Source of the DNA: Alphaproteobacteria bacterium
GTDB lineage: Bacteria; Pseudomonadota; Alphaproteobacteria; Rhodobacterales; Rhodobacteraceae
Reading direction: 5' to 3'
NCBI GenBank assembly: GCA_030148665.1
Contig: JASBSZ010000047.1
Coordinates: forward strand, 167,771-231,770
Length of the DNA: 64,000 bases
Shown here: positions 49,795 through 57,284 of the stretch, in pieces
Numbering within the stretch: the first letter of the stretch is position 1
Layout: every line of letters begins with the position of its first letter
Program-made: the position numbers and the translations under genes
The notes under the pieces: model-generated
What the model was told of the DNA's origin: nothing
Databases searched by the model: none
The model's input: only the letters and a program-made list of their open reading frames with translations

Positions 49795-50736
49795 ATGGCA
49801 CGCGCACAAGGCGCGCGGTCGCAGCTCGCGGCCGCGTATGAGACGACTTATGGCACCGCGCCCGCGAGCGGCTTCTTCCAGATGCCCTTTGCCACCGCCT
49901 CGCTGGGCGCCGAGCAGCCCCTGATCGAGAGCGAGCTTCTGGGCTACGGCCGCGACCCGCTGCCGCCCATCAAGGACGCGGTCACAGTTGATGGCGAGAT
50001 CGAGGTGCCGGTGGACCTCGAGGCCATCGGCTTCTGGCTCAAGGCCGCCTTCGGCGATCCCACCACCACCGGCACCGCGCCCGATTACACCCACACCTTC
50101 ACCTCCGGCAGCTGGTCCCTGCCCTCGATGTCCGTCGAGATCGGCATGCCGGAGGTGCCGCGCTTCGCCATGTACTCGGGATGTGTGCTCGACCGGCTGG
50201 GGATGCGCATGGAGCGCTCGGGGCTCCTGACCGCCACCGTCGGGCTGGTGGCCCAGGGCGAGGCGGTGGCCGCCACCAGCCAGGCCGGCACGCCGAGCGC
50301 CTGGGCGCTGCAGCGCTTCGGGCATTTCAACGGGGCGATCATGCGCGACGGCGCGGCGCTGGGCAACGTGGTCTCGGCCGAGCTTGCCTATGCCAACAAC
50401 CTCGACCGGATCGAGACCATCCGCAACGACGGGCGCATCGACGGGGCCGACCCTTCGATTGCCGCGCTGACCGGCCGGATCGACGTCCGCTTCGCCGACA
50501 CCACCCTGATGGATCAGGCGCTGAACGGCACGGCCGCCGAGCTGGAGTTCTCCTGGACCCTGTCCGCCACCCAGAGCCTGACCATCACGGCGCATGCGGT
50601 CTACCTGCCGCGCCCGCGGGTGGAGATCCAGGGCCCGCAGGGCATCCAGGCCAGCTTCGACTGGCAGGCGGCCTTTGATGCTGCGGCCGGGCAGATGTGC
50701 ACGGTGGTGCTGAACAACCAGGTGGCGGGGTACTGA
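49795..50736 (+). CDS. phage major tail tube protein
   Basis: A 313-residue tail tube protein (MARAQGARSQLAAAYETTYG, GFWLKAAFGDPTTTG, YTHTFTSGSWSLPSMSVEIG). Builds the siphovirus tail tube. AAAGGA site upstream; stop overlaps the chaperone start. Confidence 0.88.
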   Translation: MARAQGARSQLAAAYETTYGTAPASGFFQMPFATASLGAEQPLIESELLGYGRDPLPPIKDAVTVDGEIEVPVDLEAIGFWLKAAFGDPTTTGTAPDYTHTFTSGSWSLPSMSVEIGMPEVPRFAMYSGCVLDRLGMRMERSGLLTATVGLVAQGEAVAATSQAGTPSAWALQRFGHFNGAIMRDGAALGNVVSAELAYANNLDRIETIRNDGRIDGADPSIAALTGRIDVRFADTTLMDQALNGTAAELEFSWTLSATQSLTITAHAVYLPRPRVEIQGPQGIQASFDWQAAFDAAAGQMCTVVLNNQVAGY

Positions 50737-51194
50737 TGATCAGGCTGGAGCTTTCGAACGAACCCCGCTGGCTCGACCTCGGGCGCGGCGTCCGCGTGAA
50801 GGTGCTGCCGCCTGTCAGCGCCGTTGCCACCGAGGTGTGGCGCGAGATGGCCGAGGCCGGGGCCTTCGAGGACGAGCCACAGGTGGACGCCGGCGTTCTC
50901 GAGGTGAAGGCCTGGGCGAGGCGCGTGATTGTGGAATGGGAGGGCGTCGGGGACGCGGACGGCAACGCGATCGACAAGCCCACCCCCGAGACCATCGACG
51001 CGCTGATGGATATCCCCTGGGTGTGGCTGGCCTTCCGGGCGCTCTATGTCGCGCCAATCCATGCGCTGGAACAGGAAAAAAACGTCTCACCGCCCTTGCC
51101 GAATGGGAGTTCGGCGGGGGCGGCGCCTACTGCGACGCCTGCGAGCCCTGCGAGGGCCGCGACCAGGCGTGCCCGGACTGCCCGCGCCGGCTGA
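50736..51194 (+). CDS. tail assembly chaperone G (zero-frame product)
   Basis: A 152-residue product (MIRLELSNEPRWLDLGRGVR, PWVWLAFRALYVAPIHALEQ). The last 38 residues after the slippery site are low-complexity Ala/Pro/Arg, a sign that ribosomes normally leave this frame. Equivalent to lambda gpG. Confidence 0.75.
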   Translation: MIRLELSNEPRWLDLGRGVRVKVLPPVSAVATEVWREMAEAGAFEDEPQVDAGVLEVKAWARRVIVEWEGVGDADGNAIDKPTPETIDALMDIPWVWLAFRALYVAPIHALEQEKNVSPPLPNGSSAGAAPTATPASPARAATRRARTARAG

Positions 51195-51415
51195 ATGCAC
51201 CGCGGACGTATGAGGGGCTGCAGGTCTGGGATCTTGTGGGCCGGCTCGGCGGGCAGCTGCGCATCTCACCTGCGGGCGGCGTCATCGGCTGGGACATGGG
51301 CGCGGCGCTGGCGCTGGCCCGGGCGCTGGGGTGTGAGGCCGCGGCGGTCAGCCACCTCCTGCCCGCGATCGAGGCGGTGATGGTGCGGAAAGTTAACGAA
51401 CGGAACGAGGACTGA
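50736..51415 (+). CDS. tail assembly chaperone GT (predicted -1 frameshift fusion)
   Basis: Shifting -1 at the heptamer at 51077-51083 joins 116 codons to a 110-residue extension with four cysteines as C-x2-C (YCDACEPCEG, ACPDCPRRL), a likely zinc knuckle, and a conserved ending (ISPAGGVIGWDMGAALALAR). This is the G/GT layout of long-tailed phages; GT would recruit the tape measure to the tube protein. Confidence 0.78.
51077..51083 (+). promoter_or_regulatory. -1 ribosomal frameshift slippery site A AAA AAC
   Basis: Zero-frame codons are GAA AAA AAC, matching the X XXY YYZ rule exactly. The upstream frame is gene G and the -1 frame carries the GT extension. Confidence 0.8.
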
Positions 51416-51418
51416 TCC

Positions 51419-53431
51419 ATGGCGGAAAAGCGCGTCAGCGTGCGGATCGGCGCGGTGGGCGGCAAACAGGTGCGGGCCGAGTTCCGCGGCATCGGGCAGG
51501 ATGGCCGCCGGTCCTTCGCGCTGGTCGGACGCGAGGTGGACAACCTCAACCGGCGCATGGGCGGGCTCGGTAGCGGCTCGAAGTCGGCGCGCTGGGCGAT
51601 GCGCAACGTGGGGCTGCAGCTCAACCAGGTGGCCCAGCAGGGGGCGATGACCGGCGACTACCTGCGCGCGCTCTCCATCCAGATGCCGGACCTGCTCTTG
51701 GGCTTTGGGGGGCTCGGCATTGCCATCGGCACCGTGGCGGCCGTGCTGGGGCCGTTCGTCGTGGACATGCTGGACGCGGCCGATACCGGCAGGAAGCTGT
51801 CCGAGACGGTCAAGGGGCTCGATGCGGCGGTGTCAGCCTATGCCACCAGCGTGAAGGCAGCGGCAGCACCTACCGACGAACTGGTCAAGAAATACGGCGC
51901 GCTGGCCGGCGAGGCCCGCGCCCTGCTGGTGGTGCAGCGCGATCTGGCGAAGCTGGAGGCGCTCGACAGCATCGCCGAGGGGCTGACCGCGGCACGTGAC
52001 GCGCTGGGCGATATCGGCACGCTGACGCGGGCGGATTTCGAAGTGGCAGCAATGGTTGTCGGGCAGGTCAATGCCGAGATCGCAAAGCTTCGCGACGAAC
52101 AGCGCCGGCTGACGCGTGAGGGGCTCGACATCGGCAACAATGCCAGCCGCAACCTCGAGATCATGGCCCGGATCTCGGAACTGCAGACGGGTCTTGCGAA
52201 GTTCGGCGACATCACCCGCCCGATCTACGATCTGCGCGATGCGCTGGGCATCACGATGGAGGATGCAGTGGCGCTCGCCTCCGCCATGGCCGACCTGCGT
52301 GACGCGAAGGGCATCGAGGAACAGGCGGTGGCGCTGGAGAGGCTGCGCGAGACCTACACGGCCGCGCTGGGCGGCATCGAGAACATGACCGCCGAGCAGC
52401 GCACGCTCCTCAAGCAGCTGACCGACGCGGCGCTGGCCACCATCCGGTTCCGCTCGACCATGGACGAGGCCGGGGCTTCGGTCGGCGCCACGGCGGCGCA
52501 GGCCACGGCTCTGGCCGACGAGCTGGCCCGCGCCGCCGGCAACGCCATGTCGCTGGTAGCCCAAAGCCTCTCGTCGCTGCGCGAAAGCGAGATCCGGCTG
52601 AAATACAAGGACGACCCCGTGGGTCTGGCCAGGGCACTCGCAGGCGCACGGTTCGACGCCCGCGTCGGCGACGTCACCGGCGCCGATCCCATCCTGCAGG
52701 AGGCCCTGCGCCGCCAGCGCGAAGCCTATGTGGCCAATGCCGAGGCGGTTGCCCGGAACCAGCAGGCGCTGGCGAAGTGGAACCGCGAGCAGCGGCAAGC
52801 GGCCGCCGGGGTGCGCGCGCTGGGCAAGGCGCTGAAGGAACAGGCCACCGGGCTGGATGCAGCGAAGGAGACGCTGGCGTCCTATGCCGAGAAGGCGCTC
52901 GACCTCGGCAAGGGGCTGGGCGACAGTCTCGTCGGAGCCTTCCGCAGCGCCGAACAGGCCATCGGCGACTTCGTGCGCACCGGCAAGCTGGACTTCCGCT
53001 CGCTGGTCACCTCCATGCTCGCTGATCTGGCGCAGTTGTCGGCAAGGCGGTTCATCCTCGGGCCGCTCGCAAATGCGTTGTCCGGCGCGCTGGGCGGGAT
53101 TGGTGGCACGGGCGGGGTGTTGGCCAATGTTCTGCATTCCGGCGGCATCGTGGGCGCTGGCGGGCCGACACGGGCCGTTCCGGCCCTGGCCTTTGTCGGC
53201 GCGCCGCGGATGCACCGGGGCGGATGGGTTGGCCTCAGGCCCGATGAGGTTCCGGCGATTCTTCAGCGCGGGGAGCGGGTGCTCTCTAGGCGCGAGGTGG
53301 CGGCGGGTGTGGGTGCGGCCCCGGTGAACATCACCATCCAGACCCGCGATGCCGAAAGCTTCCGGCAGTCGCGCACCCAGGTCGCGGCTGATATCGCCCG
53401 GGCCGTTGCGCTGGGCAGGCGGGGGCTTTGA
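51419..53431 (+). CDS. tail tape measure protein
   Basis: A 670-residue tape measure. N-terminal basic part, a hydrophobic stretch (LLLGFGGLGIAIGTVAAVLG), long helical middle, and a C-terminal part with ALSGALGGIGGTGGVLANVL, LHSGGIVGAGGPTRAVP and GERVLSRREVAAG, shared by lambda-like and GTA tape measures. Short for a siphovirus, so a tail of roughly 100 nm is inferred. Confidence 0.85.
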   Translation: MAEKRVSVRIGAVGGKQVRAEFRGIGQDGRRSFALVGREVDNLNRRMGGLGSGSKSARWAMRNVGLQLNQVAQQGAMTGDYLRALSIQMPDLLLGFGGLGIAIGTVAAVLGPFVVDMLDAADTGRKLSETVKGLDAAVSAYATSVKAAAAPTDELVKKYGALAGEARALLVVQRDLAKLEALDSIAEGLTAARDALGDIGTLTRADFEVAAMVVGQVNAEIAKLRDEQRRLTREGLDIGNNASRNLEIMARISELQTGLAKFGDITRPIYDLRDALGITMEDAVALASAMADLRDAKGIEEQAVALERLRETYTAALGGIENMTAEQRTLLKQLTDAALATIRFRSTMDEAGASVGATAAQATALADELARAAGNAMSLVAQSLSSLRESEIRLKYKDDPVGLARALAGARFDARVGDVTGADPILQEALRRQREAYVANAEAVARNQQALAKWNREQRQAAAGVRALGKALKEQATGLDAAKETLASYAEKALDLGKGLGDSLVGAFRSAEQAIGDFVRTGKLDFRSLVTSMLADLAQLSARRFILGPLANALSGALGGIGGTGGVLANVLHSGGIVGAGGPTRAVPALAFVGAPRMHRGGWVGLRPDEVPAILQRGERVLSRREVAAGVGAAPVNITIQTRDAESFRQSRTQVAADIARAVALGRRGL

Positions 53432-53517
53432 TGTTGGATTTGCGATTGCCGATTTGCGATTTGCAGCTCCCCTGACCTTCCACATCACCAACCAGACATC
53501 ACAAATCGGAAATCCCC

Positions 53518-54144
53518 ATGGCCTTTCATGAAGTCCGCTTTCCCGACGATATCAGCCGCGGCGCCCGGGGCGGGCCGGAGCGGCGCACCCAGATTATCGA
53601 GCTGGCCTCCGGCGACGAGGAGAGGAACGCCAGCTGGGCGAACTCGCGCCGGCGTTATGATGCCGCCTACGGCATCCGCAGGGTTGACGACCTCGCCACC
53701 GTGGTGGCCTTCTTCGAGGCTCGCAACGGCCGGCTCCACGGGTTCCGCTGGAAGGACTGGGCGGACTACAAGTCCTGCCTGCCGTCCGCAACGCCAGCGG
53801 CCACCGATCAGGCCATCGGCACAGGCGATGGCGCCACGACCGACTTCCAGCTGGTGAAGATCTACACGTCCGGCTCGCAAAGCTGGACCCGCACGATCAC
53901 CAAGCCGGTTGCGGGAACGGTCAAGGTGGCCATCGACGGCGTGGAGCAGACCACCGGTTGGTCGGTTGACACCACCACCGGCGTCGTCAGCTTCACCACG
54001 GCTCCGGCCGCTGGTGCCACCATCACCGCAGGCTTCGAGTTCGACGTGCCGGTGCGGTTCGACACCGACACGCTCGACGTCACCCTCGATCTCAAGCGGC
54101 TCGGCTCCATCACCTCCATCCCGCTCCTGGAGATCCGGCGATGA
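53518..54144 (+). CDS. DUF2460 / GTA ORFG12-like tail protein
   Basis: A 208-residue protein beginning MAFHEVRFPDDISRGARGGP, followed by GFRWKDWADYKSCLPS. Matches TIGR02217/DUF2460 tail-tip proteins of the Rhodobacter GTA type. Overlaps the holin-like gene by 4 nt. Confidence 0.85.
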   Translation: MAFHEVRFPDDISRGARGGPERRTQIIELASGDEERNASWANSRRRYDAAYGIRRVDDLATVVAFFEARNGRLHGFRWKDWADYKSCLPSATPAATDQAIGTGDGATTDFQLVKIYTSGSQSWTRTITKPVAGTVKVAIDGVEQTTGWSVDTTTGVVSFTTAPAAGATITAGFEFDVPVRFDTDTLDVTLDLKRLGSITSIPLLEIRR

Positions 54145-54488
54145 ATGACGATACCGGCTTTGTCGCGACGGTCCTGCGCGATCTTGCGGCCTCCACGGCG
54201 GTGATCCTCGCCGCCTGGGGTGCGCTCGGCGGGGCGACCAATGCGCTGACCACGAAGATGCGCCTGCGCGACGCGCTGCGTCACATCCTGCTCGGTGGGC
54301 TGATTGCCGCCGGCATGGGGAGCCTCTCCATGGCGGTGATTACCAGCTGGCTAAACCTGCCGCCCCAGGCGATCCCGGCGGGCGGGGCAGCGGGCTCGGC
54401 CGCCTATCTCGTCGGCGTCTTCGGCCCGGCGGTGATCGAACTGGTGCTGGCCCGTCTGCGCCGAGCTCGGGAGGGCGGCGATGACTGA
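54141..54488 (+). CDS. holin-like membrane protein
   Basis: A 115-residue protein with three hydrophobic segments (AASTAVILAAWGALGGATNA, ILLGGLIAAGMGSLSMAVI, GAAGSAAYLVGVFGPAVIEL) and a charged tail. Placed before lysozyme, so probably the holin that releases it. Confidence 0.65.
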   Translation: MNDDTGFVATVLRDLAASTAVILAAWGALGGATNALTTKMRLRDALRHILLGGLIAAGMGSLSMAVITSWLNLPPQAIPAGGAAGSAAYLVGVFGPAVIELVLARLRRAREGGDD

Positions 54489-54612
54489 GCTCGTCCGTGT
54501 CCTGCGCGGCCTGCGGCGCCTGACCGATGACCCGCGCGATGCCTTCATCCACCGCCTGCGTATCGGCCTCGCGGTCGCCGCGCTGATCCTTATCCTCTCG
54601 TTCCTCGGATAG
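54481..54612 (+). CDS. 43-residue single-span membrane peptide
   Basis: MTELVRVLRGLRRLTDDPRD then AFIHRLRIGLAVAALILILS and FLG. One C-terminal transmembrane helix behind a basic N-terminus. Overlaps the holin-like gene and ends 4 bp before the lysozyme gene. It may be a holin partner or antiholin. Confidence 0.55.
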   Translation: MTELVRVLRGLRRLTDDPRDAFIHRLRIGLAVAALILILSFLG

Positions 54613-54616
54613 TTCC

Positions 54617-55285
54617 ATGCAGATGACAGACCGGGGCCTCATGGCCCTTGCCCGGCACGAAGGCGTCGTGCCCGGACCCTATCGCGATGCCACCGGCACC
54701 TGGACCTTCGGGATCGGCCACACGGCGGCCGCCGGGCCGCCCGATCCCGCCACCATGCCGCGCGGCATGCCGGACGATCTGGATGCCTGGATCCGCGAGG
54801 CGTTCCGGGTCTTCCGGGCGGACTTGGCTGCTTACGAGGCCGAGGTTCGGCGCGCGGTCACGGTTCCACTGAAGCCGCATCAGTTCGATGCGCTGGTCTC
54901 GTTCCACTACAACACGGGCGGCATCGCCCGGGCCGCGCTGACGAAGCATCTGAACGCCGGCAATCCGGCAGCGGCCGCGGAGGCCTTCATGAACTGGCGC
55001 AGGCCGGCCTCGGTCATCCCGCGCCGCGGGGCCGAGCGCGACCTGTTTCGCGACGGGCGCTATCCCGGCGGCACCATCCCGGTCTGGGGCGTGGATGGAA
55101 GCGGCCGGGTGGATTTCTCACAACCGATCCGAAGGTTGAGCGAAGAAGAAGCGCTGGCGATGCTGCAGCCGGCCTCTCCGCCGCCTGTCACCGGTCCTGC
55201 ACCTGTCCCCACGCGCGCTCCCAGGCTGACCCGGTTTTTCGCCCGTCTGGCCGCAATTCTCTTTTGCCTGTTCAAACGGAGATGA
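54617..55285 (+). CDS. phage lysozyme (GH24 family)
   Basis: A 222-residue muramidase. Catalytic Glu in LARHEGVVPGPYRDATG, Asp eight residues on, and TWTFGIGHT complete the E-D-T triad region; NTGGIARAALTKHLNAG and NWRRPASVIPRRGAERDLF are typical. A C-terminal hydrophobic/basic tail (LTRFFARLAAILFCLFKRR) may bind the membrane. No N-terminal signal, so holin-dependent. Confidence 0.9.
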   Translation: MQMTDRGLMALARHEGVVPGPYRDATGTWTFGIGHTAAAGPPDPATMPRGMPDDLDAWIREAFRVFRADLAAYEAEVRRAVTVPLKPHQFDALVSFHYNTGGIARAALTKHLNAGNPAAAAEAFMNWRRPASVIPRRGAERDLFRDGRYPGGTIPVWGVDGSGRVDFSQPIRRLSEEEALAMLQPASPPPVTGPAPVPTRAPRLTRFFARLAAILFCLFKRR

Positions 55286-55289
55286 CCCC

Positions 55290-55520
55290 ATGCGCTACAT
55301 CCGACCCAATTCCTTGACCTGGTGGGCGGGGCTGCTCGCCATGCTCACCGGCATCGCCTCCGTCGCGCTGCCCGCCACCGGCCCACTCGCCGAACTGTCC
55401 CGCCTCGTGGCGCTCATGGCCGGCACCGGCGATGCCTCGCCCGCCGGGCTGATCTTCCTCGGTCTCGGCCTGATCGGCCTGCGTGACCGGATCGAACGAG
55501 GGTTCCGCGGTGATCGGTGA
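55290..55520 (+). CDS. small membrane protein of lysis cassette
   Basis: A 76-residue protein with two hydrophobic segments (WWAGLLAMLTGIASVALPA and PAGLIFLGLGLIGLRDRIE). Possibly a second holin component. Overlaps the Rz-like gene by 11 nt. Confidence 0.6.
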   Translation: MRYIRPNSLTWWAGLLAMLTGIASVALPATGPLAELSRLVALMAGTGDASPAGLIFLGLGLIGLRDRIERGFRGDR

Positions 55521-55740
55521 ACTCCTGGCGGGACTGCTGGCAGTGCTGGGCGCCGGTCTCGGTCTGGCGATCGGCCACTTCTGGGGCCGGCTGCAGGGAA
55601 AGCGCGAAGGCAGGAAGGAGGCCGAACGCGATGCACATGAAGAGACGCTGGGCAAGCTGGAAGCGGGTCGCAAGGCGGTCCGCGACGGGCGCGATCTCGA
55701 TCCTGCTGAGCGGTTGCGCCGCAACGACGGCGCCTGGTGA
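55510..55740 (+). CDS. Rz-like inner-membrane spanin
   Basis: GTG start. 76 residues: N-terminal transmembrane segment (ELLAGLLAVLGAGLGLAIGH) followed by a charged coiled-coil-like helix (GRLQGKREGRKEAERDAHEE). Matches the i-spanin layout and shares DNA with an overlapping lipoprotein frame. Confidence 0.6.
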   Translation: MIGELLAGLLAVLGAGLGLAIGHFWGRLQGKREGRKEAERDAHEETLGKLEAGRKAVRDGRDLDPAERLRRNDGAW

Positions 55741-55870
55741 TGCGGGCTGCCTGGCCTATGGCGAGGCCCGGCTTGACCGGCCGCCCGTCGCGACAATCGC
55801 CACCGTGCCGCCTGCCTGGGCGCGCTGGATCGCCGATCTCGACGATCGCATGACGAGGACCTGCCGATGA
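55637..55870 (+). CDS. Rz1-like outer-membrane lipoprotein nested in Rz
   Basis: A 77-residue product in the +1 frame of the Rz-like gene. Basic N-terminus MKRRWASWKRVARRSATGAI, lipobox LLSGC, and a short periplasmic part with prolines. Starts inside Rz and ends in the next gene, as in many Rz/Rz1 pairs. Together they would fuse inner and outer membranes in lysis. Confidence 0.6.
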   Translation: MKRRWASWKRVARRSATGAISILLSGCAATTAPGDAGCLAYGEARLDRPPVATIATVPPAWARWIADLDDRMTRTCR

Positions 55871-56751
55871 AGACCCTGCCGACGGGCCTGCAGGCCCACC
55901 TCGATACCGGCACCACGACGCTGGCCTGGTGCTGGCGCCTGACCCGCTCGGACGGGCAGGTGTTCGGCTTTACCGATCACGACCTGCCGCTTACGTTTGA
56001 CGGCACCACCTTCGAGCCCGAGTCGGGCTTCACGGCCTCGGAGATCAGAACCGGTTCCGACCTGTCGGTCGATGCGCAGGACGCGGAAGGCGTGCTGACC
56101 TCCACCACGATCACTGAGACCGACATCCTCGACGGGCGCTGGGACAATGCGACGGTCGAGATCTGGCGCGTGAACTGGCAGGACACCAGCCAGCGCGTGC
56201 TGATGCGGCGCGGTACCATCGGCCAGGTGCGCCGGGGCCGGGTGCAGTTCGTGGCCGAGATGCGCTCGCTTTCGCACATCCTCAACCAGACCGTGGGGCG
56301 AACGTTTCAGGCGACCTGCGATGCGGCGCTGGGTGATGTGCGCTGCGGGGTGGACCTGACGGACCCGGCCCATGCCGGCAGCGGCACCGTCGTGACCGTC
56401 ACGGGGGACCGGAGCTTCACGGTATTCGGGCTTTCCGCGTTCGCCGACAGCTGGTTCGCGCTGGGCACCCTCACCTGGACCGGCGGCGCCAATGCCGGGC
56501 GCGACGCCGAAGTGATGATGCATGAGGTCGGGTCGACCGACGTGACCGTCACGCTTCTCGAAGCCCCGGTGCTGGCCATCGCCGCAGGCGACACGTTCGA
56601 CATCACCGCAGGCTGCGACAAGGCCTTTGCGACCTGCATGGGCCGGTTCGCGAACGCCATCAACTTCCGGGGCTTTCCCCACATCCCCGGCCAGGACACC
56701 GTGATCCGCTATGCCGCCAAGGGCGAGGACAACGCGGGGACGGTGCTGTGA
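55867..56751 (+). CDS. DUF2163 / GTA ORFG13-like tail protein
   Basis: A 294-residue protein (TTLAWCWRLTRSDGQVFGFT, DHDLPLTFDGTTFEPESGFT, TFQATCDAALGDVRCGVDLT) of the TIGR02218 family. Cysteines around CDAALGDVRC and GCDKAFATC are conserved. A hub component of the GTA tail tip. Overlaps the NlpC gene. Confidence 0.88.
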   Translation: MKTLPTGLQAHLDTGTTTLAWCWRLTRSDGQVFGFTDHDLPLTFDGTTFEPESGFTASEIRTGSDLSVDAQDAEGVLTSTTITETDILDGRWDNATVEIWRVNWQDTSQRVLMRRGTIGQVRRGRVQFVAEMRSLSHILNQTVGRTFQATCDAALGDVRCGVDLTDPAHAGSGTVVTVTGDRSFTVFGLSAFADSWFALGTLTWTGGANAGRDAEVMMHEVGSTDVTVTLLEAPVLAIAAGDTFDITAGCDKAFATCMGRFANAINFRGFPHIPGQDTVIRYAAKGEDNAGTVL

Positions 56752-57281
56752 GCGCGGGGGCAGCGAAGATCATGCCCGCACGAATCGTGAAGGCGGCGCG
56801 CAGCTGGCTCGGCACGCCCTACCACGACCAGGCTTCGGTCAAGGGGGTCGGCTGCGACTGCCTCGGGCTGATCCGGGGCGTCTGGCGCGAGGTCGTGGGC
56901 CCCGAACCGATGCCGGTGCCGCCCTACAGCCGCGACTGGGGCGAAACGGGGCCGCATGAAGTCCTGGCCGAGGCCGCGCGGGCGGCAATGATCGAGGTCG
57001 CCATCACCGAAGCCCGCACCGGCGACGTCGTGCTGTTTCGCATGCGTGCCGGTGCGATTGCCAAGCACGCGGGCATCCTGACCCCCGGCGATCAGGGCGC
57101 GCCTCCGCACCGCAGCGGGCGTCCCCATCGCAGTACGCGCCCGTACCGCAGTGGGCGTCGCCACCGCTTCATTCACGCCTACGAGCGCACCGGCGTGATC
57201 GAGGAACCCCTGACCGAACCCTGGCGCCGACGCATCGCCTTCGCCTTCCGTTTTCCCGTTCCCGACACTCACACGACCTGA
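56748..57281 (+). CDS. NlpC/P60 family tail peptidase (GTA ORFG14-like)
   Basis: A 177-residue cell-wall hydrolase of TIGR02219. Catalytic Cys in GVGCDCLGLIRGVWRE, His in AKHAGILTP. After that His is a tandem repeat insertion rich in His and Arg (residues about 120-141). Punctures peptidoglycan at infection. An ATG three codons in-frame (MPARIVKAARSWLGTPYHDQ) is an alternative start. Confidence 0.85.
   Translation: MSAGAAKIMPARIVKAARSWLGTPYHDQASVKGVGCDCLGLIRGVWREVVGPEPMPVPPYSRDWGETGPHEVLAEAARAAMIEVAITEARTGDVVLFRMRAGAIAKHAGILTPGDQGAPPHRSGRPHRSTRPYRSGRRHRFIHAYERTGVIEEPLTEPWRRRIAFAFRFPVPDTHTT
57105..57170 (+). repeat. 18-bp tandem repeat inside the NlpC/P60 gene
   Basis: Three and a half 18-bp units, for example CCGCACCGCAGCGGGCGT, encoding PHRSGR, PHRSTR and PYRSGR then RHRF. 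The repeat keeps the frame and inserts about 20 residues in a loop between the catalytic His and the next strand. Confidence 0.7.
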
Positions 57282-57284
57282 TCC

